64,000 bases of DNA from Miscanthus floridulus (taxonomy: Eukaryota > Streptophyta > Magnoliopsida > Poales > Poaceae). Below are positions 21,756 through 32,734 of this stretch, one piece after another. The notes below the pieces were generated by a model. It saw only the letters and a program-made list of their open reading frames with translations, was not told the DNA's origin and did not search any database. Numbering within the stretch: position 1 is the stretch's first letter; every line of letters begins with the position of its first letter. The DNA is taken from NCBI RefSeq assembly GCF_019320115.1, contig NC_089594.1, forward strand, positions 20,916,055-20,980,054, given 5' to 3'. Position numbers and translations under genes: made by a program.

Positions 21756-22913
21756 ATGGCAGCGAAACTACGCAAACGCGATGGCAACGGCCGCGATAGC
21801 GATCGCTGCCGCGTCCGCTCACTACCGGAGGACATCGTCTTGGAGGTGCTAGTCAGGCTACCGGCGAAGGCTCTGTGCCGGTTCCGGTGCGTCTCCAAGG
21901 CATGGCGTACCCTCATCTCCGACCCGACCTTTGTCGCCGTGCAGAGATCCCGCGCCCGTCCGCACCTCGTTGGCGTGTTCTTCCAAGAATGCTGGCCGCC
22001 GGAGGTGCGGGTGATGGACATGGACGGCAACGTCGACAGGGTGTTCCAGGTGGACATGGACGACGGCAACGCCTTCGGCATGCTTCAGCAAGCGGCCACA
22101 CAACTCAATAATGTCATGGTTCATGCCAGTGCCGTTCCCATGATCATCAATCCGGATGCCGGGCGTGCATGCACCGTCCACATTGGTCGTGCCGCTCCAT
22201 CCGGGGCCAAGTTGACCTTCGGCCACGTCGCGTTGTCTGGCGCTTTCAAGGTCATGTACGTCGAAGAATCTCTGCCGTCCCAGATCTGCAAGGTCACTAC
22301 GATTGTCGATGGTGGTGTAGAGCTACTGAGATGGAGGCAAAGGTCGGCGCCGCCTTTCGTGACCAGCTGGTGGCCTGAAAGAAGGATCACAGTCAATGGC
22401 GTCGTCTGCTGCTTGCCACCTCCCTTGAGCGAGTATATATGGTGCAGCTTCTTCGGGCATGCACCGCATAGCGGCCTTTGACCTCGACAGCGAAGAGTGG
22501 AAGACGATTAATGGACCAGCGATGGGGATCCAAGAGGAGACACTATACACTAAACTAATTGAGCTTAAAGGATCATTGGGTTTGGTTCAATCCCTATGAC
22601 AGAAAAACTATGATGACCACCACTACGCCATCGTCATATGGCTCTTGATTGATTTTCACAAGAGTAGTGTATGGGTCAAGGAGTACACCATACAAATGCC
22701 TAGAACCTGGGGATTGACTAAGCTATTGGGATCCTTAGATGATGGCACAATATTATTGCTGGTCAGAGAAAGAAAGCAAAACAAAGCTATGACGATTCTC
22801 GATATGTCCTTGTATTCTATAACCCTAGCTTAAAAACGTTTACGAAGTTCGTGGATATAGCAAAGGGATTTGATGATATATTGGTCTTGTACTCTGGGAG
22901 CCTCCTTTCTTGA
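21756..22913 (+). pseudogene. F-box protein gene, frameshifted (copy 2)
   Basis: The ATG at 21756 opens a 241-codon frame with an F-box at about residues 22-68 (LPEDIVLEVLVRLPAKALC, then RCVSKAWRTLISDP). SCF substrate receptor is the expected family role. Alignment with copy 1 shows the original protein continued: RIAAFDLDSEEWK begins in a new frame after about 22465, an in-frame TGA lies at 22597-22599, and another shift near 22795 restores the common C-terminus (LVLYSGSLLS, stop at 22911-22913). The disruptions differ from those in copy 1, so each copy decayed separately. The N-terminal 241-residue piece alone retains the F-box and could still be made. Confidence 0.8.
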
Positions 22914-23047
22914 TAAATAGCTGAGGAAAACCACCTGGAATAAATGAAATTAAAGTAAATGTAAGCTCTATAGTAATACTAATTGATGCAGAGATTATGT
23001 GCTTGTGCAATGAAATAGTCATTCGGTGTGGACCAAGTCCCATGATA

Positions 23048-24015
23048 TATTGAACTAAGCATTGATAAAGGAAATTTTATTGCAAAATCTCCATTGCATT
23101 GGCAGGTTGCTTTTGTGAAAACCTAACTCTGTTTATACAACGTACGTGCGCCACTGCCTGTTGGTGGGATTTTTTTTTTTTTTTTTGGAAGCGGGCCTGC
23201 TGGGATTTGGTGCGCAGCAGTAGGAGAAATGAGAAGCTGAAGGCCCCACCAACGGAGATTAGGTTGCACTAGTTTTCTTTCTTATTTCTTATATATAAGC
23301 TTGAATCAAGCCAACAGTTTTCTCGTCGAGCAGACAAAAAGTTCCAAATATCCACACATTGTATTTCTCCTATAATAAAACAATGATTAGCTAAACCTAA
23401 TTTAAATAACGAGAACGAAGGCACGGTGGTCGACGCGGTTGGTATTGGGAAGGAAGAGATAATTTGGGTGGGGAGAGAGACAGAGAAGAGAAATAAAGAG
23501 AGAAAAATAGAGAAAATAAAATTATATTGAACTAAGAATTGATAAAGGAAATTTTATTGCAAAATCTCCATTGCAGTGGTAGGTTGTTTTTGTGAAAACA
23601 TAACTATGTTTATACAAGGTGCGCCACTGCATGCTGCTGGGATGTTTTTTTTTTTCTTTTTGAAGCGGACTTCCTGGGATTTGGTGCGCATCAGTGGGAG
23701 AAATGAAAAAGTGAAGGACACACCAACGGAGAGTGGGATACAGTAGTTTTCTTTCTTTTTTTTTCTTTAATATAGCTAGAATCATGCCTGAGCATTACAG
23801 TTTTCTCGTCGAGCAGACAAAAAGGTATGTGTGCTAAATTACAAATATCTGCACATTGTATCTCTCCTGTAACAAAACAATGATTAGCTAAAGACGATCT
23901 AAATGACGAGAAGGAAGGCACGGTAGTCGACGCGGTTGGAACTGGGAAGGAAGAGATAATTTGGGTGGAGAGAGAGAGAGAGGAGAAGAGAAATAAAGAG
24001 AGGGAAAAATAGAGA
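23048..24015. repeat. 477-bp tandem duplication downstream of F-box copy 2
   Basis: The unit starting ATTGAACTAAG at 23048 recurs at 23525 and aligns over its whole length: GCAAAATCTCCATTGCA, TTTTCTCGTCGAGCAGAC and GGAAGGAAGAGATAATTTGG blocks in the same order. Homopolymer lengths and scattered bases differ. No coding is present. Confidence 0.9.
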
Positions 24016-24164
24016 AAAGAAAAAAGAAAAAGAGAAAGGGTACTATGGGTATTTGACGCGTTTTTTGCACAAATGGGGGAGCTTTAATAAAGATCAAGCA
24101 GCATGGTTACAAATCCATGCTAGCAGAGAAAGACTCGGCACGAGAGGTGATCGAAGCAGTGTTG

Positions 24165-24850
24165 GCCATGAAGGGGGGCACCAAACTTAAAGGTTGCCTC
24201 ACTCTCTGATACTGCTAGATGGAGAGGAACCGAATCTGCGATGGTGACCAAGGCAGAGATCCAAGCAGCCTGGCGCATGCTATTCAAGTCTATATGACAG
24301 CATGGTGCAGTAGGTGCTGTCAAACGCAGCTTAACGATTTGCGGCGAGACCAAGGGAGATCGTGGGAACAACCAGCTACAGATCATGTCAAGGTTAATTT
24401 TGATGCAGCTTTTGATCCTCATACGAGCTCAGGCGGGTGGGGCTGCATTCTCCGCGACTCAGACGGTGACGTGGTGTTTGCTCATCGTGGAAGGCTGGAG
24501 GCACTGCTGGAACCATTACAGGGCAAAATAATAGCTAGCCTGTATTCAAGGGGTGCAAAGCTGCTATTGATGAAGGCGTGGGTCAGGTACGGTGATCATT
24601 GAGACAGATGCCATGCATGCCTGTGGTCCAAAGCTGTTTACTCGAATGTCTATGAGTTTAGTGCAATGACACATATTGTGGCAGAGCTGAAAAGCCTCCT
24701 GTCGTTGAACTTCAATTCATGGCGAGTCCAACCACAGATCCTGGACGAGTAATAGCGTGGCGCACGAGTTAGCTAATCTTGGTAGCCTTTGTTCTTTGGA
24801 TGCTAAACCGATTCTGGGTTCAATCCCTGACGATTCAGCATTGTGTAACT
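24165..24850 (+). pseudogene. RNase H-like domain remnant (LINE-derived or reverse-transcriptase-like)
   Basis: 24219-24602 is open and contains KVNFDAAFDPHTSSGGWGCI followed by RDSDGDVVFA. This is the first catalytic strand of the plant RVT_3 / RNase H fold found at the C-terminus of LINE polyproteins and in free-standing copies. Homology then changes frame: VIIETDAMHAC begins around 24593 and NSVAHELANLGS around 24754, the second and third motifs. At least one frameshift and several stops separate them. It is a decayed fragment with no reverse transcriptase domain upstream. Confidence 0.7.
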
Positions 24851-25596
24851 AATGGAAATCACTACTTCCCCTAAAAAATGAAACATATTTATTTAGAGGC
24901 AGCGGGCATTTATTTAAAAGCAATTTAGAGATAAGGCAGGCATAATGATTTTGCAGAGGATCGACGGCCAAATAAACGACGCGTGATGATATCATGATCC
25001 ATAGGGGAGTTTCAATAGCATCATGACCACAAGACTATCTAATTAAGCAATAAATACAATTGTAGACAGACAGTCGTAGTGAACACACAGTTTCGATGAA
25101 CTAGATTACATTGTTGGGATTTGAAATGAAACCTTGATTCAGTGATATTCCATGCATCCTTGATGAAAACTGATCATCAGGTAATAGTGTGTGTTGTTAC
25201 GTTGTGAACATCATCAACTGGATTGGAAGTATGGTTTCTTGGGTAATAATAATTAGATAGAACAAGGCATGCTGTTTGGTTCATACATAGTTACACAGGT
25301 GACGGTGACACAACAAGAGTGAGTCATTTTAAGTGAAAAGAAGTTGAACACAAATTGTTGGGCCGTGCATCCACACGGACTTACATGAATAAATATATGT
25401 ATGAAAAAAATAGTAGTTACTCTACTCCAAAGTAGTAGATACTACCTAATACTAGTAGCCTGGTGCACACAAGTGCTTATTGTCGCGGTCGGGCGAGCTA
25501 GGGTAGGAAGGATGGAATTGATTGATTGAAGTAATATTAATAATAAAAAAACGGAGGATGGATGGACATAACGAATAAGCGGATGGTGGTGGATCC
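24851..25596. other. AT-rich intergenic DNA, 3' side of the VWA gene
   Basis: No ORF or repeat structure recognised. It probably contains the 3' UTR and polyadenylation signals of the minus-strand VWA gene; I could not pick a specific site. Confidence 0.5.
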
Positions 25597-27495
25597 TCAG
25601 ATGTCCAACTCCATGGCCTGGTTGAGGTAGTCATTCATGCGCTCGTTGCAGAAGAGCCTGACCCGGCAGGCCGCGTCGCCCCTTGCCACGTGGCGCTGTT
25701 GTTCGTGCGACGAGATGCACGCCGCCACGTAGCCGTGGCCACAACTCTTGTACTCGTCAGCTGAGTCCACCGCATCCAGGAGTCCCTCCACCTCAAAGTA
25801 CATGTGAGTGATGGCCTTTCTGGAGACCTGGTAGTCGGTCAGGCACAGGAGCTGATGCAGAATGTTCAGGCCTTCTGCCAGCATTGCCTTAGCCTTGACG
25901 AGGTCGTCATCATCTGCGTGTTTCTTCACCTGTTTTATCATTTGGAGGTGATTGCGGCGGGTCTCTTCGGTGCGTATCGCCTTGGGCATCTCCTGATCCC
26001 CACCGACATCGCCGGCGCTGCCGCCCATGATCAACGCGCGCGTGCGAGGAGGATTGGTGCGCATAACATCTTGTTTCTTTTTCACGGACAAATTTTTTTC
26101 GCGGCCAACCATGGCCCTGCATGGGTAGATAAATAAACGGAAAAGAAAGATAAATTATAAAAGCAAGTGGATGCGTGCGCATGGTATGGTCTTGAAACAA
26201 ACTAAACATGCATGCATGTATGTGTACGTGTGGTTGTAGAGCGTGCATGCGTGCGTAGTACAACATACTTGTATGTCCAGTAGTAGGTGAAGACAATCTC
26301 GTCCTTGCCATCTCCCGTGGGCGGAGCCAGCAGGAAGGGTACCCAGAAACGGTATGTCATATCATCATGCAGATACCTGACGGTGGGTAATTCTATATGC
26401 TTAGGTTCATACCACTCTTCGGGGTTTTTGGTACCAGATTGTTCAGACCTCCGAAGGCCCCGATGCACTTGCACTGTCACCACTAGGTCCGTGGCGACGA
26501 TGTGCTTGAGAAAATCAAGCTGCGGCGACAGCGCCTGGAGGAGCCCATTATCGTTGACGTCAGTGACACTATGGAACGTGCCTCTGGCACTATTTTTTGA
26601 GATGGCGGCGAGGACCTGCATGCCCGCAGCAAGTGAAACTGCTTAATAATTTTACTCCTATATGATAGCATAAGATTATATATATATAAATTAGACAGGT
26701 CGCGGTTAGTTAGACAGCAATAACAATCATTAGTGCAGGCGTTAAATTAAATTAACGTACGTACCTTGTCATCATGCTTACTGCCAAAGCCAATGGTATC
26801 GACGAGGACACGACTGACGTCCACATCCATAGCTTTACTGCCATTGTTTTCGGCGCCGTCGGACAGGAGAATGATAGCGGGGATATGAAACTTGTTGATT
26901 GGATTCTTTTTAAGATCTTCTATCACCTTGACGGCTTTCTCGAGGCCGTCCTGCATATTCGTCCAGCCTCCTGCCTGCAGGCCATCGACTATTTCGTCCA
27001 GCTTTTTCCCGTGGACACTCAGAGGTTTCATGTCCAACTTGACTTGGGCCGTGTCGCTGAAGGTGATGATGGAGACCCAATCTGCTTCGCGGACCCACGC
27101 GTCGCCCTTCTTCCCCGTGCCTGGCAACCAGTCTCCTCTGAGGATCCCCTTCATGGCACGCTTCACCTTGTCAAGCCTGTTGTACCACCCCATGCTACCG
27201 CTGGTATCCACCACAAGCACCAGGTTCATGTTCGCCTTGTTATCTGGCACTTGCTCTATTTTGAGCGTAGTGACCTTCAGAACCATCATCGCGGCGCTCT
27301 CTTGTAGCGGCGCACCATTATTCTGGCTTGGCCACCACTCTTTCTCCACTGTCACCAACCCGCCCACTGATCAATCGAGACAGATTTATCAATTATAATA
27401 ATATAACGTAGCACACGCTATATATCACACTGTACATTAATTACAAACTGGTGGCCAAGAACAAATCAAAAGGCCAGACGACGGTTGGCCACCCA

Positions 27496-27526
<31 letters not shown>

Positions 27527-27537
27527 TAGATACCCAT
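25597..27537 (-). CDS. VWA-domain protein, four coding exons
   Basis: Proposed CDS on the minus strand: 27537-27534, 27366-26765, 26615-26269, 26116-25597. The total is 1473 nt (490 aa plus stop). All introns begin GT and end AG, and the phases agree. The first exon supplies only ATGG. Exon 2 is a von Willebrand factor A domain with a complete MIDAS: DTSGS at residues 55-59, Thr137 in GGWTN, Asp171 in LLSDG. It binds a divalent metal and mediates protein contacts. The last exon has a helical, charged region (about residues 350-430) resembling the plant 'Vwaint' tail. No RING finger is seen, unlike the WAV3-type ubiquitin ligases that share this VWA type. No signal peptide or membrane segment is apparent. 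The cellular role is unknown. This is the best candidate for an intact host gene in the window. Confidence 0.85.
27496..27532. repeat. GATA/GACA microsatellite at an intron donor
   Basis: Interrupted (GATA)n(GACA)n repeats occupy the first part of intron 1 of the VWA gene. On the minus strand they start within the donor itself (GTATCTATCTG). Confidence 0.85.
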
Positions 27538-27725
27538 TTTCGAGCGAGGAATGCAAGGATCGAGGATTCGGACGGCGCTGATCTCTTACTACTAGTGGAG
27601 CTCCGCTGCCTCTAGCAGCTCCTCTCCTCCGACCACCACCAATGGGCAACGGCACTCACTCACTTGATGTGTAGCTGCACTCCCACGTCCTACACCGGCC
27701 TGCTGTAAGCCAAACCCACCCACTC

Positions 27726-27736
27726 CTATATATACA
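27726..27736 (-). promoter_or_regulatory. Putative TATA box of the VWA gene
   Basis: On the minus strand GTATATATAGG lies about 190 bp upstream of the proposed ATG. This gives a predicted start near 27700 and a 5' UTR of roughly 160 nt. It is the only good TATA match between the gene and the duplicated block at 27791. Confidence 0.45.
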
Positions 27737-27790
27737 CCTATGGACGGACTGGAGGTTGTGACTTCCTACAACGGCACTCACTCCAATAAC

Positions 27791-28161
27791 AAGTGTGTGT
27801 GCGCGCTTTCGTGACCAGCCGGCCAATCTAACCCATGTGGCCACCGTCACCCATCTGATGTCTAAGTGTCTCCTTAGGTGACGTACAAGGGCTAACTGGA
27901 CGTTACAGCTAATTCAAGCTGACTAATTAACACTTAGTTGCCAAAAAGCATCCAGCGTACCTAGGCTTTGCCGAGCAAGACTTGACTTGCCTTGCCCCGA
28001 GATGTGCCAGGAACATGCCCACTTCGCGAAGGACTAGGCTTTGCCCACGTTTTTCGAGGAAAAAAACTAGGATTTGCCAAGGACTAGGATTCGCTTTCGA
28101 TCACATGCGCCAGCAGACACATGGTCTCATCACATGGGCTAGGCTTTGCAGAGGAAGACTT
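27791..28161. repeat. 371-bp flanking direct repeat, left copy (A1)
   Basis: Near-identical to 39459-39829 (offset 11,668). By eye I find one substitution (28093 G versus 39761 A). The left copy is cut by the copia LTR at 28162; the right copy continues uninterrupted. Confidence 0.95.
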
Positions 28162-28410
28162 TGTTAGCGATTGCTGTGTGCGTGTGTTAACGTGCATGAC
28201 AAGGAAACATGCATAATTGTAATTGACTCGATCTCTGGTTGTTAGGAAATCACGGCTAACTAGGAGGTACCGTATATAGGCTTTCCTTGTAAACGCTGGA
28301 TAAGTATAGCAACCAGAGATCTAATCTTGTAAGCCACGGGAGAGGCTCTTTCTCCCTATATTAACACACGCGGCTCCTACGGGAGTAATAACGCTTCCCA
28401 ATAATTCACA
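28162..28410 (+). repeat. Copia 5' LTR (249 bp)
   Basis: It starts TGTTAGCGATTG and ends AATAATTCACA (TG...CA), immediately followed by a primer binding site. The uninterrupted target sequence is seen in the right-hand repeat copy (GAGGAAGACTT|CGCTTGC), which fixes the left LTR edge. No 3' LTR of this element is in the window. Confidence 0.85.
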
Positions 28411-28424
28411 TGGTTATCAGAGCC
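28411..28424 (+). other. Copia primer binding site (initiator tRNA-Met type)
   Basis: TGGTTATCAGAGCC directly abuts the LTR. It is the usual copia primer site, complementary to the 3' end of initiator tRNA-Met, with one extra T relative to TGGTATCAGAGC. Confidence 0.85.
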
Positions 28425-28456
28425 ATCCTCTAAACACATCACTATCTCCGTCCTCC

Positions 28457-31400
28457 ATGGCCGGCACCAACGTCACCATTCCGGCAGCGTTTGCCATCCC
28501 GGTCACGGAGAAACTCAACAAGAACAACCACACCATCTGGAAGCTTCAAGTACTTCCTGCAATCCGTGGTGCTCAGTTTGTCGGTTACATCGACGGCTCA
28601 CTGTCGGCGCCGCCCAAAGAAGTTGATGGCGGCGAGGGCAAAGAAAAAGTGCCCAATCCGGCGTATGCGGCCTGGCTAGCCCAGGACCAGCAGGTATTCA
28701 GCTACCTCGTTTCATCGCTTTCTAAAGATGCTTTGAAACAAGTCTCAGGATGTGAGACTGCTGCCCAAATCTGGCGCACACTGGAGGAGCTGTACGCATC
28801 CCAAACTCGGGTGCGCGCGGTGAACACACGCATCGCGCTTGCAACCACGAAAAAGGGAGCAATGTCCATTGATGAGTACATCGCCAAGATGAAGGGGTAC
28901 GCCGACGAGATGGCGGCGGCTGGAAAATCCCTTGACGACGAAGAACTTGTCTCGTTCATCTGCACCGGCCTCGACTTCGAGTACAACTCCGTCGTCACTA
29001 GCGTCCTAGCGCGCACCGAGCCGATCAGTGTCACCGAGCTCGTCGTCCAGCTGCTCGCCTTCGAGCAGCGCCTGAACCTCTACAACGGCTCTTCATCCTC
29101 GTCAGGCTCATCGGCGAATGCTGCCTCTCGTGGCCGTGGTGGTGGGCGCACCAACCGTGGCCGCGGAAACCGTGGCCGTGGCAATCAAGGACGCGGTCGT
29201 GGACGTGGAGGCTTCGGCAACAACTTCAGGTCCAAGGATAAGTGCCAAATTTGCAAGAGGAACAACCACAACGCCATCGACTGCTACTACCGCTATGATG
29301 AAGACTATGTCGCTCCAGAAGAGAAGAGTGCCAATGCTGCCAACTATGGAGGCTATGGCGCTGACTCAAATTGGTACACAGACACTGGGGCCACCGATCA
29401 TGTGACGGGCGATCTCGACAAGCTGCAGATTCGTGACGGCGTGCATTCTTTATTACGTGCAGCCGAGACAAACAAACGCGACGGTTTCATGTGCTGCCCA
29501 TGTGCCATATGTAAGAATACGGTGGAATATCCTTGCTCAAGGACTCTTCATTCACACTTGTTCAAGTCGGGTTTCATGCCAAACTATATTTGTTGGACAA
29601 AGCACGGAGAAACCGGTGTTGTAATGGAAGAAGATGAAGAAGAACAATGGGACGACAATGATATTATTCCTGATGGTGCGTGCTTCAATGATACTGCAAT
29701 GGGAGAAGCTGAAGAAGAGGTAGTCGCAGAAGATGAGCTGGCTGATGATCTTTGTCAGGTCATTCGTGATGCACAAAGAGAATGTGAAAGTGAAAAGGAG
29801 AAGATCAAGTTCGAGCGGATGCTAGAAGATCACAAGAAATTGTTGTACCCAACTTGTGATGCAGGGCAGAAAAAGTTGGGAACCACACTAGAATTGCTGC
29901 AATGGAAGGCAAAGAATGGTGTATCTGACAAGGGATTTGGAGAGTTACTAAAAATCCAAAAGAAGATGCTTCCGAAGTACAATGAATTGCCCGCCACTAC
30001 CTACGAAGCAAAACAAGTTGTCTGTCCTATGGGGCTAGAAATAGAGAAGATACATGCATGTCCTAATGACTGCATCCTATACCGTGGCAAAGAGTACGAG
30101 AAATTGGATGCATGCCCGGTATGCCATGCGTCGCGGTATAAGATCAGGCGAGATGACCCTGGTGATGTTGAGGGCGAACGTCCACGTAAGAAAATCCCTG
30201 CCAAGGTTATGTGGTATGCTCCTATAATACCACGCTTGAAACGTCTGTTCAGAAACAAAGAACATGCAAAATTGTTACGATGGCACAAAGAAGACCGTAA
30301 GGTAGACAATATGTTGAGACACCCTGCTGATGGGTCCCAGTGGAGAGCAATCGACAGAGAATTCCCGGAGTTTGCAAATGACGCAAGAAACTTAAGGTTT
30401 GCTTTAAGTACAGATGGTATCAATCCTTTTGGAGAGCAGAACAGTAGTCATAGCACTTGGCCTGTTACTCTAAGTATCTACAACATTCCTCCTTGGTTAT
30501 GCATGAAGCGGAAGTTCATTATGATGCCTGTGCTCATCCAAGGCCCGAAGCAACCTGGCAATGACATCGATGTGTACCTGAGACCACTTATTGATGAACT
30601 TCTCATTTTGTGGAATAAAGAAGGTGTACGTGTGTGGGATGAGTACAAACAGGAACACTTTGATCTGCGAGCATTGTTGTTCGTAACAATCAATGATTGG
30701 CCTGCTCTAAGTAATCTTTCAGGACAGTCAAACAAGGGATATAATGCATGCACACACTGCTTCGGTGATATTAGAGGTGTATTCTTGAAAAAATGTCGAA
30801 AGGTCGTGTACCTTGGCCATCGTCGATTTCTTCCTGCAAATCACCCCGTAAGAAAGAAAGGTAAGCATTTTAAAGGGAAATCAGACCACCTGACCAAGCC
30901 TCGCAACCGAACCGGTGAGGATGTACTCGATATGGTCAATGATGTGAAAGTCGTCTTTGGAAAAGGACATGGAAGCCAACCTATTCCGAAAGACGCTACC
31001 GGTCACGCACCCATGTGGAAGAAAAAGTCCATATTTTGGGACCTACCCTATTGGCAAGTCCTAGAGGTCCGTAGCTCGATCGACGTGATGCACCTGACGA
31101 AGAATCTTTGTGTGAACCTGCTAGGCTTTATGGGTGTGTATGGAAAGCCTAAGGACACATTTGAAGCACGACAGGACCTGCGTTGTTTGAGAGAAAGAGA
31201 CAACCTACATCCAGAGAAGACAGATGATGGACGCCATTACTTACGTCCTGCTAGCTACACTCTAAGCAAAGAGGAGAAGGAAATCATGTTTGAATGCTTA
31301 AACAACATCAAGGTACCATCTGGATTCTCCTCGAATATAAAGGGTATTATAAATGTGCCAGAGAAGAAATTCTGTAACTTAAAGTCCCATGACTGTCACG

Positions 31401-32734
31401 TTCTCATGACGCAATTACTTCCAGTTGCATTAAGAGGAATTCTACCTCCAAATGTACGTCTAGCCACCGTAAAGCTATGTGCATTCCTCAATGCAATTTC
31501 TCCGAAGGCAATTGATCCAACTGATCTAGCTAAACTACAGAATGATGTGGTTCAATGTCTCGTCAGCTTTGAGTTAGTGTTCCCTCCTTCCTTCTTTGAT
31601 ATTATGACACACCTCCTAGTTCACCTAGTCAAGGAGATTTTCACTCTCGGTCCTGTGTTCCTACACAACATGTTCCCCTTAGAGAGATTCATGGGAGTCC
31701 TAAAGAAATATGTTCACAACCGTGCTCGCCCAGAAGGAAGCATCGCCAAGGGCTATGGAACAGAAGAGGTCATTGAGTTCTGTGTTGACTTTATTCCCGA
31801 CCTTGACTCGATTGGTGTTCCTGAATCGAGACATGAGGGGAGACTAAGCGGAAAGGGGACACTAGGGAGGAAAACATATATTGGTACGGATGATGATTAT
31901 TTCAATAAAGCGCACTACACAGTTCTACAGAACTCCTCTTTGGTAGATCCGTATATTGAGACACACAAGGATCTCTTACGATCCGAGTTTCCTGGGAAGA
32001 CTGAAGCTTGGATTACGCATAAGCACATGGAAACTTTTGGCGGTTGGTTGCGAAAAAAATGTCAAGGTGATGAGAGCATCCATGAGCAACTGTATTTATT
32101 GGCTATGCAACCATCATGGCATATCGTCACATACAAAGGGTACGAGATAAATGGGAACATATTCTACACAGTAGCCCAAGATAAAAGGAGTACCAACCAA
32201 AACAGTGGTGTCCGCATAGATGCCACAGACCCGAATGGGAATAAGCAGACATATTATGGACGCATAGATGAAATATGGGAACTAGAATATGCACCTACTT
32301 TGAAGATCCCATTGTTCAAGTGCCAATGGGTCAAGGTGACCGGAGGCGGAGTAACAGTAGACAACGAGTATGGAATGACAACAGTAGACCTTAGTAATAT
32401 TGGGTACAAAGACGAACCATTCGTCCTTGCCAAGGATGTGAATCAGGTGTTCTATGTCAATGATATGTCTACCAAACCAAAAAGAGGGAAAAATGATAAT
32501 GACTCAACCAAAGAGCCAAAGCGCCACATAGTTCTTTCAGGGAAAAGAGTCATCGTGGGAATTGAGGACAAGTCGGACATGTCAGAAGAATATGAAAAGG
32601 ATGACCGAATTCCGCCCTTCAAAGTGAACAAAGACCCTAGCATCTTGGTAAATGATGAGGACACTCCATGGTTACGAAGCGATCATAACCAAGGGACATA
32701 CATAAAGAAGAAGTTCACTGCTGTGCCCACTTGA
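28457..32734 (+). CDS. Copia Gag fused in frame to CACTA TNP2-type transposase (1425 aa)
   Basis: A single uninterrupted ORF starts at the gag ATG 46 nt after the LTR. Residues about 15-215 are a copia UBN2-type gag. An Arg/Gly-rich linker follows, then a CX2CX4HX4C zinc knuckle (from residue 263) and the start of the aspartic protease (DTGA, residue 309). Near residue 327 (about 29436) the sequence switches to CACTA transposase: transposase-associated domain (about 327-385, CPCAICKN and the GFMPNYICWTKHGE stretch), Transposase_21/TNP2 core (about 585-800, with STDGINPFGEQNSSHS), DUF4218-like (about 980-1115) and DUF4216-like (about 1248-1322). The transposase would bind and cut CACTA ends. 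Its own start codon and 5' terminus are missing; expression would rely on the copia LTR. No stop or frameshift is seen across the join. It could be a real chimera made by deletion, or an assembly join. Confidence 0.85.
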   Translation: MAGTNVTIPAAFAIPVTEKLNKNNHTIWKLQVLPAIRGAQFVGYIDGSLSAPPKEVDGGEGKEKVPNPAYAAWLAQDQQVFSYLVSSLSKDALKQVSGCETAAQIWRTLEELYASQTRVRAVNTRIALATTKKGAMSIDEYIAKMKGYADEMAAAGKSLDDEELVSFICTGLDFEYNSVVTSVLARTEPISVTELVVQLLAFEQRLNLYNGSSSSSGSSANAASRGRGGGRTNRGRGNRGRGNQGRGRGRGGFGNNFRSKDKCQICKRNNHNAIDCYYRYDEDYVAPEEKSANAANYGGYGADSNWYTDTGATDHVTGDLDKLQIRDGVHSLLRAAETNKRDGFMCCPCAICKNTVEYPCSRTLHSHLFKSGFMPNYICWTKHGETGVVMEEDEEEQWDDNDIIPDGACFNDTAMGEAEEEVVAEDELADDLCQVIRDAQRECESEKEKIKFERMLEDHKKLLYPTCDAGQKKLGTTLELLQWKAKNGVSDKGFGELLKIQKKMLPKYNELPATTYEAKQVVCPMGLEIEKIHACPNDCILYRGKEYEKLDACPVCHASRYKIRRDDPGDVEGERPRKKIPAKVMWYAPIIPRLKRLFRNKEHAKLLRWHKEDRKVDNMLRHPADGSQWRAIDREFPEFANDARNLRFALSTDGINPFGEQNSSHSTWPVTLSIYNIPPWLCMKRKFIMMPVLIQGPKQPGNDIDVYLRPLIDELLILWNKEGVRVWDEYKQEHFDLRALLFVTINDWPALSNLSGQSNKGYNACTHCFGDIRGVFLKKCRKVVYLGHRRFLPANHPVRKKGKHFKGKSDHLTKPRNRTGEDVLDMVNDVKVVFGKGHGSQPIPKDATGHAPMWKKKSIFWDLPYWQVLEVRSSIDVMHLTKNLCVNLLGFMGVYGKPKDTFEARQDLRCLRERDNLHPEKTDDGRHYLRPASYTLSKEEKEIMFECLNNIKVPSGFSSNIKGIINVPEKKFCNLKSHDCHVLMTQLLPVALRGILPPNVRLATVKLCAFLNAISPKAIDPTDLAKLQNDVVQCLVSFELVFPPSFFDIMTHLLVHLVKEIFTLGPVFLHNMFPLERFMGVLKKYVHNRARPEGSIAKGYGTEEVIEFCVDFIPDLDSIGVPESRHEGRLSGKGTLGRKTYIGTDDDYFNKAHYTVLQNSSLVDPYIETHKDLLRSEFPGKTEAWITHKHMETFGGWLRKKCQGDESIHEQLYLLAMQPSWHIVTYKGYEINGNIFYTVAQDKRSTNQNSGVRIDATDPNGNKQTYYGRIDEIWELEYAPTLKIPLFKCQWVKVTGGGVTVDNEYGMTTVDLSNIGYKDEPFVLAKDVNQVFYVNDMSTKPKRGKNDNDSTKEPKRHIVLSGKRVIVGIEDKSDMSEEYEKDDRIPPFKVNKDPSILVNDEDTPWLRSDHNQGTYIKKKFTAVPT

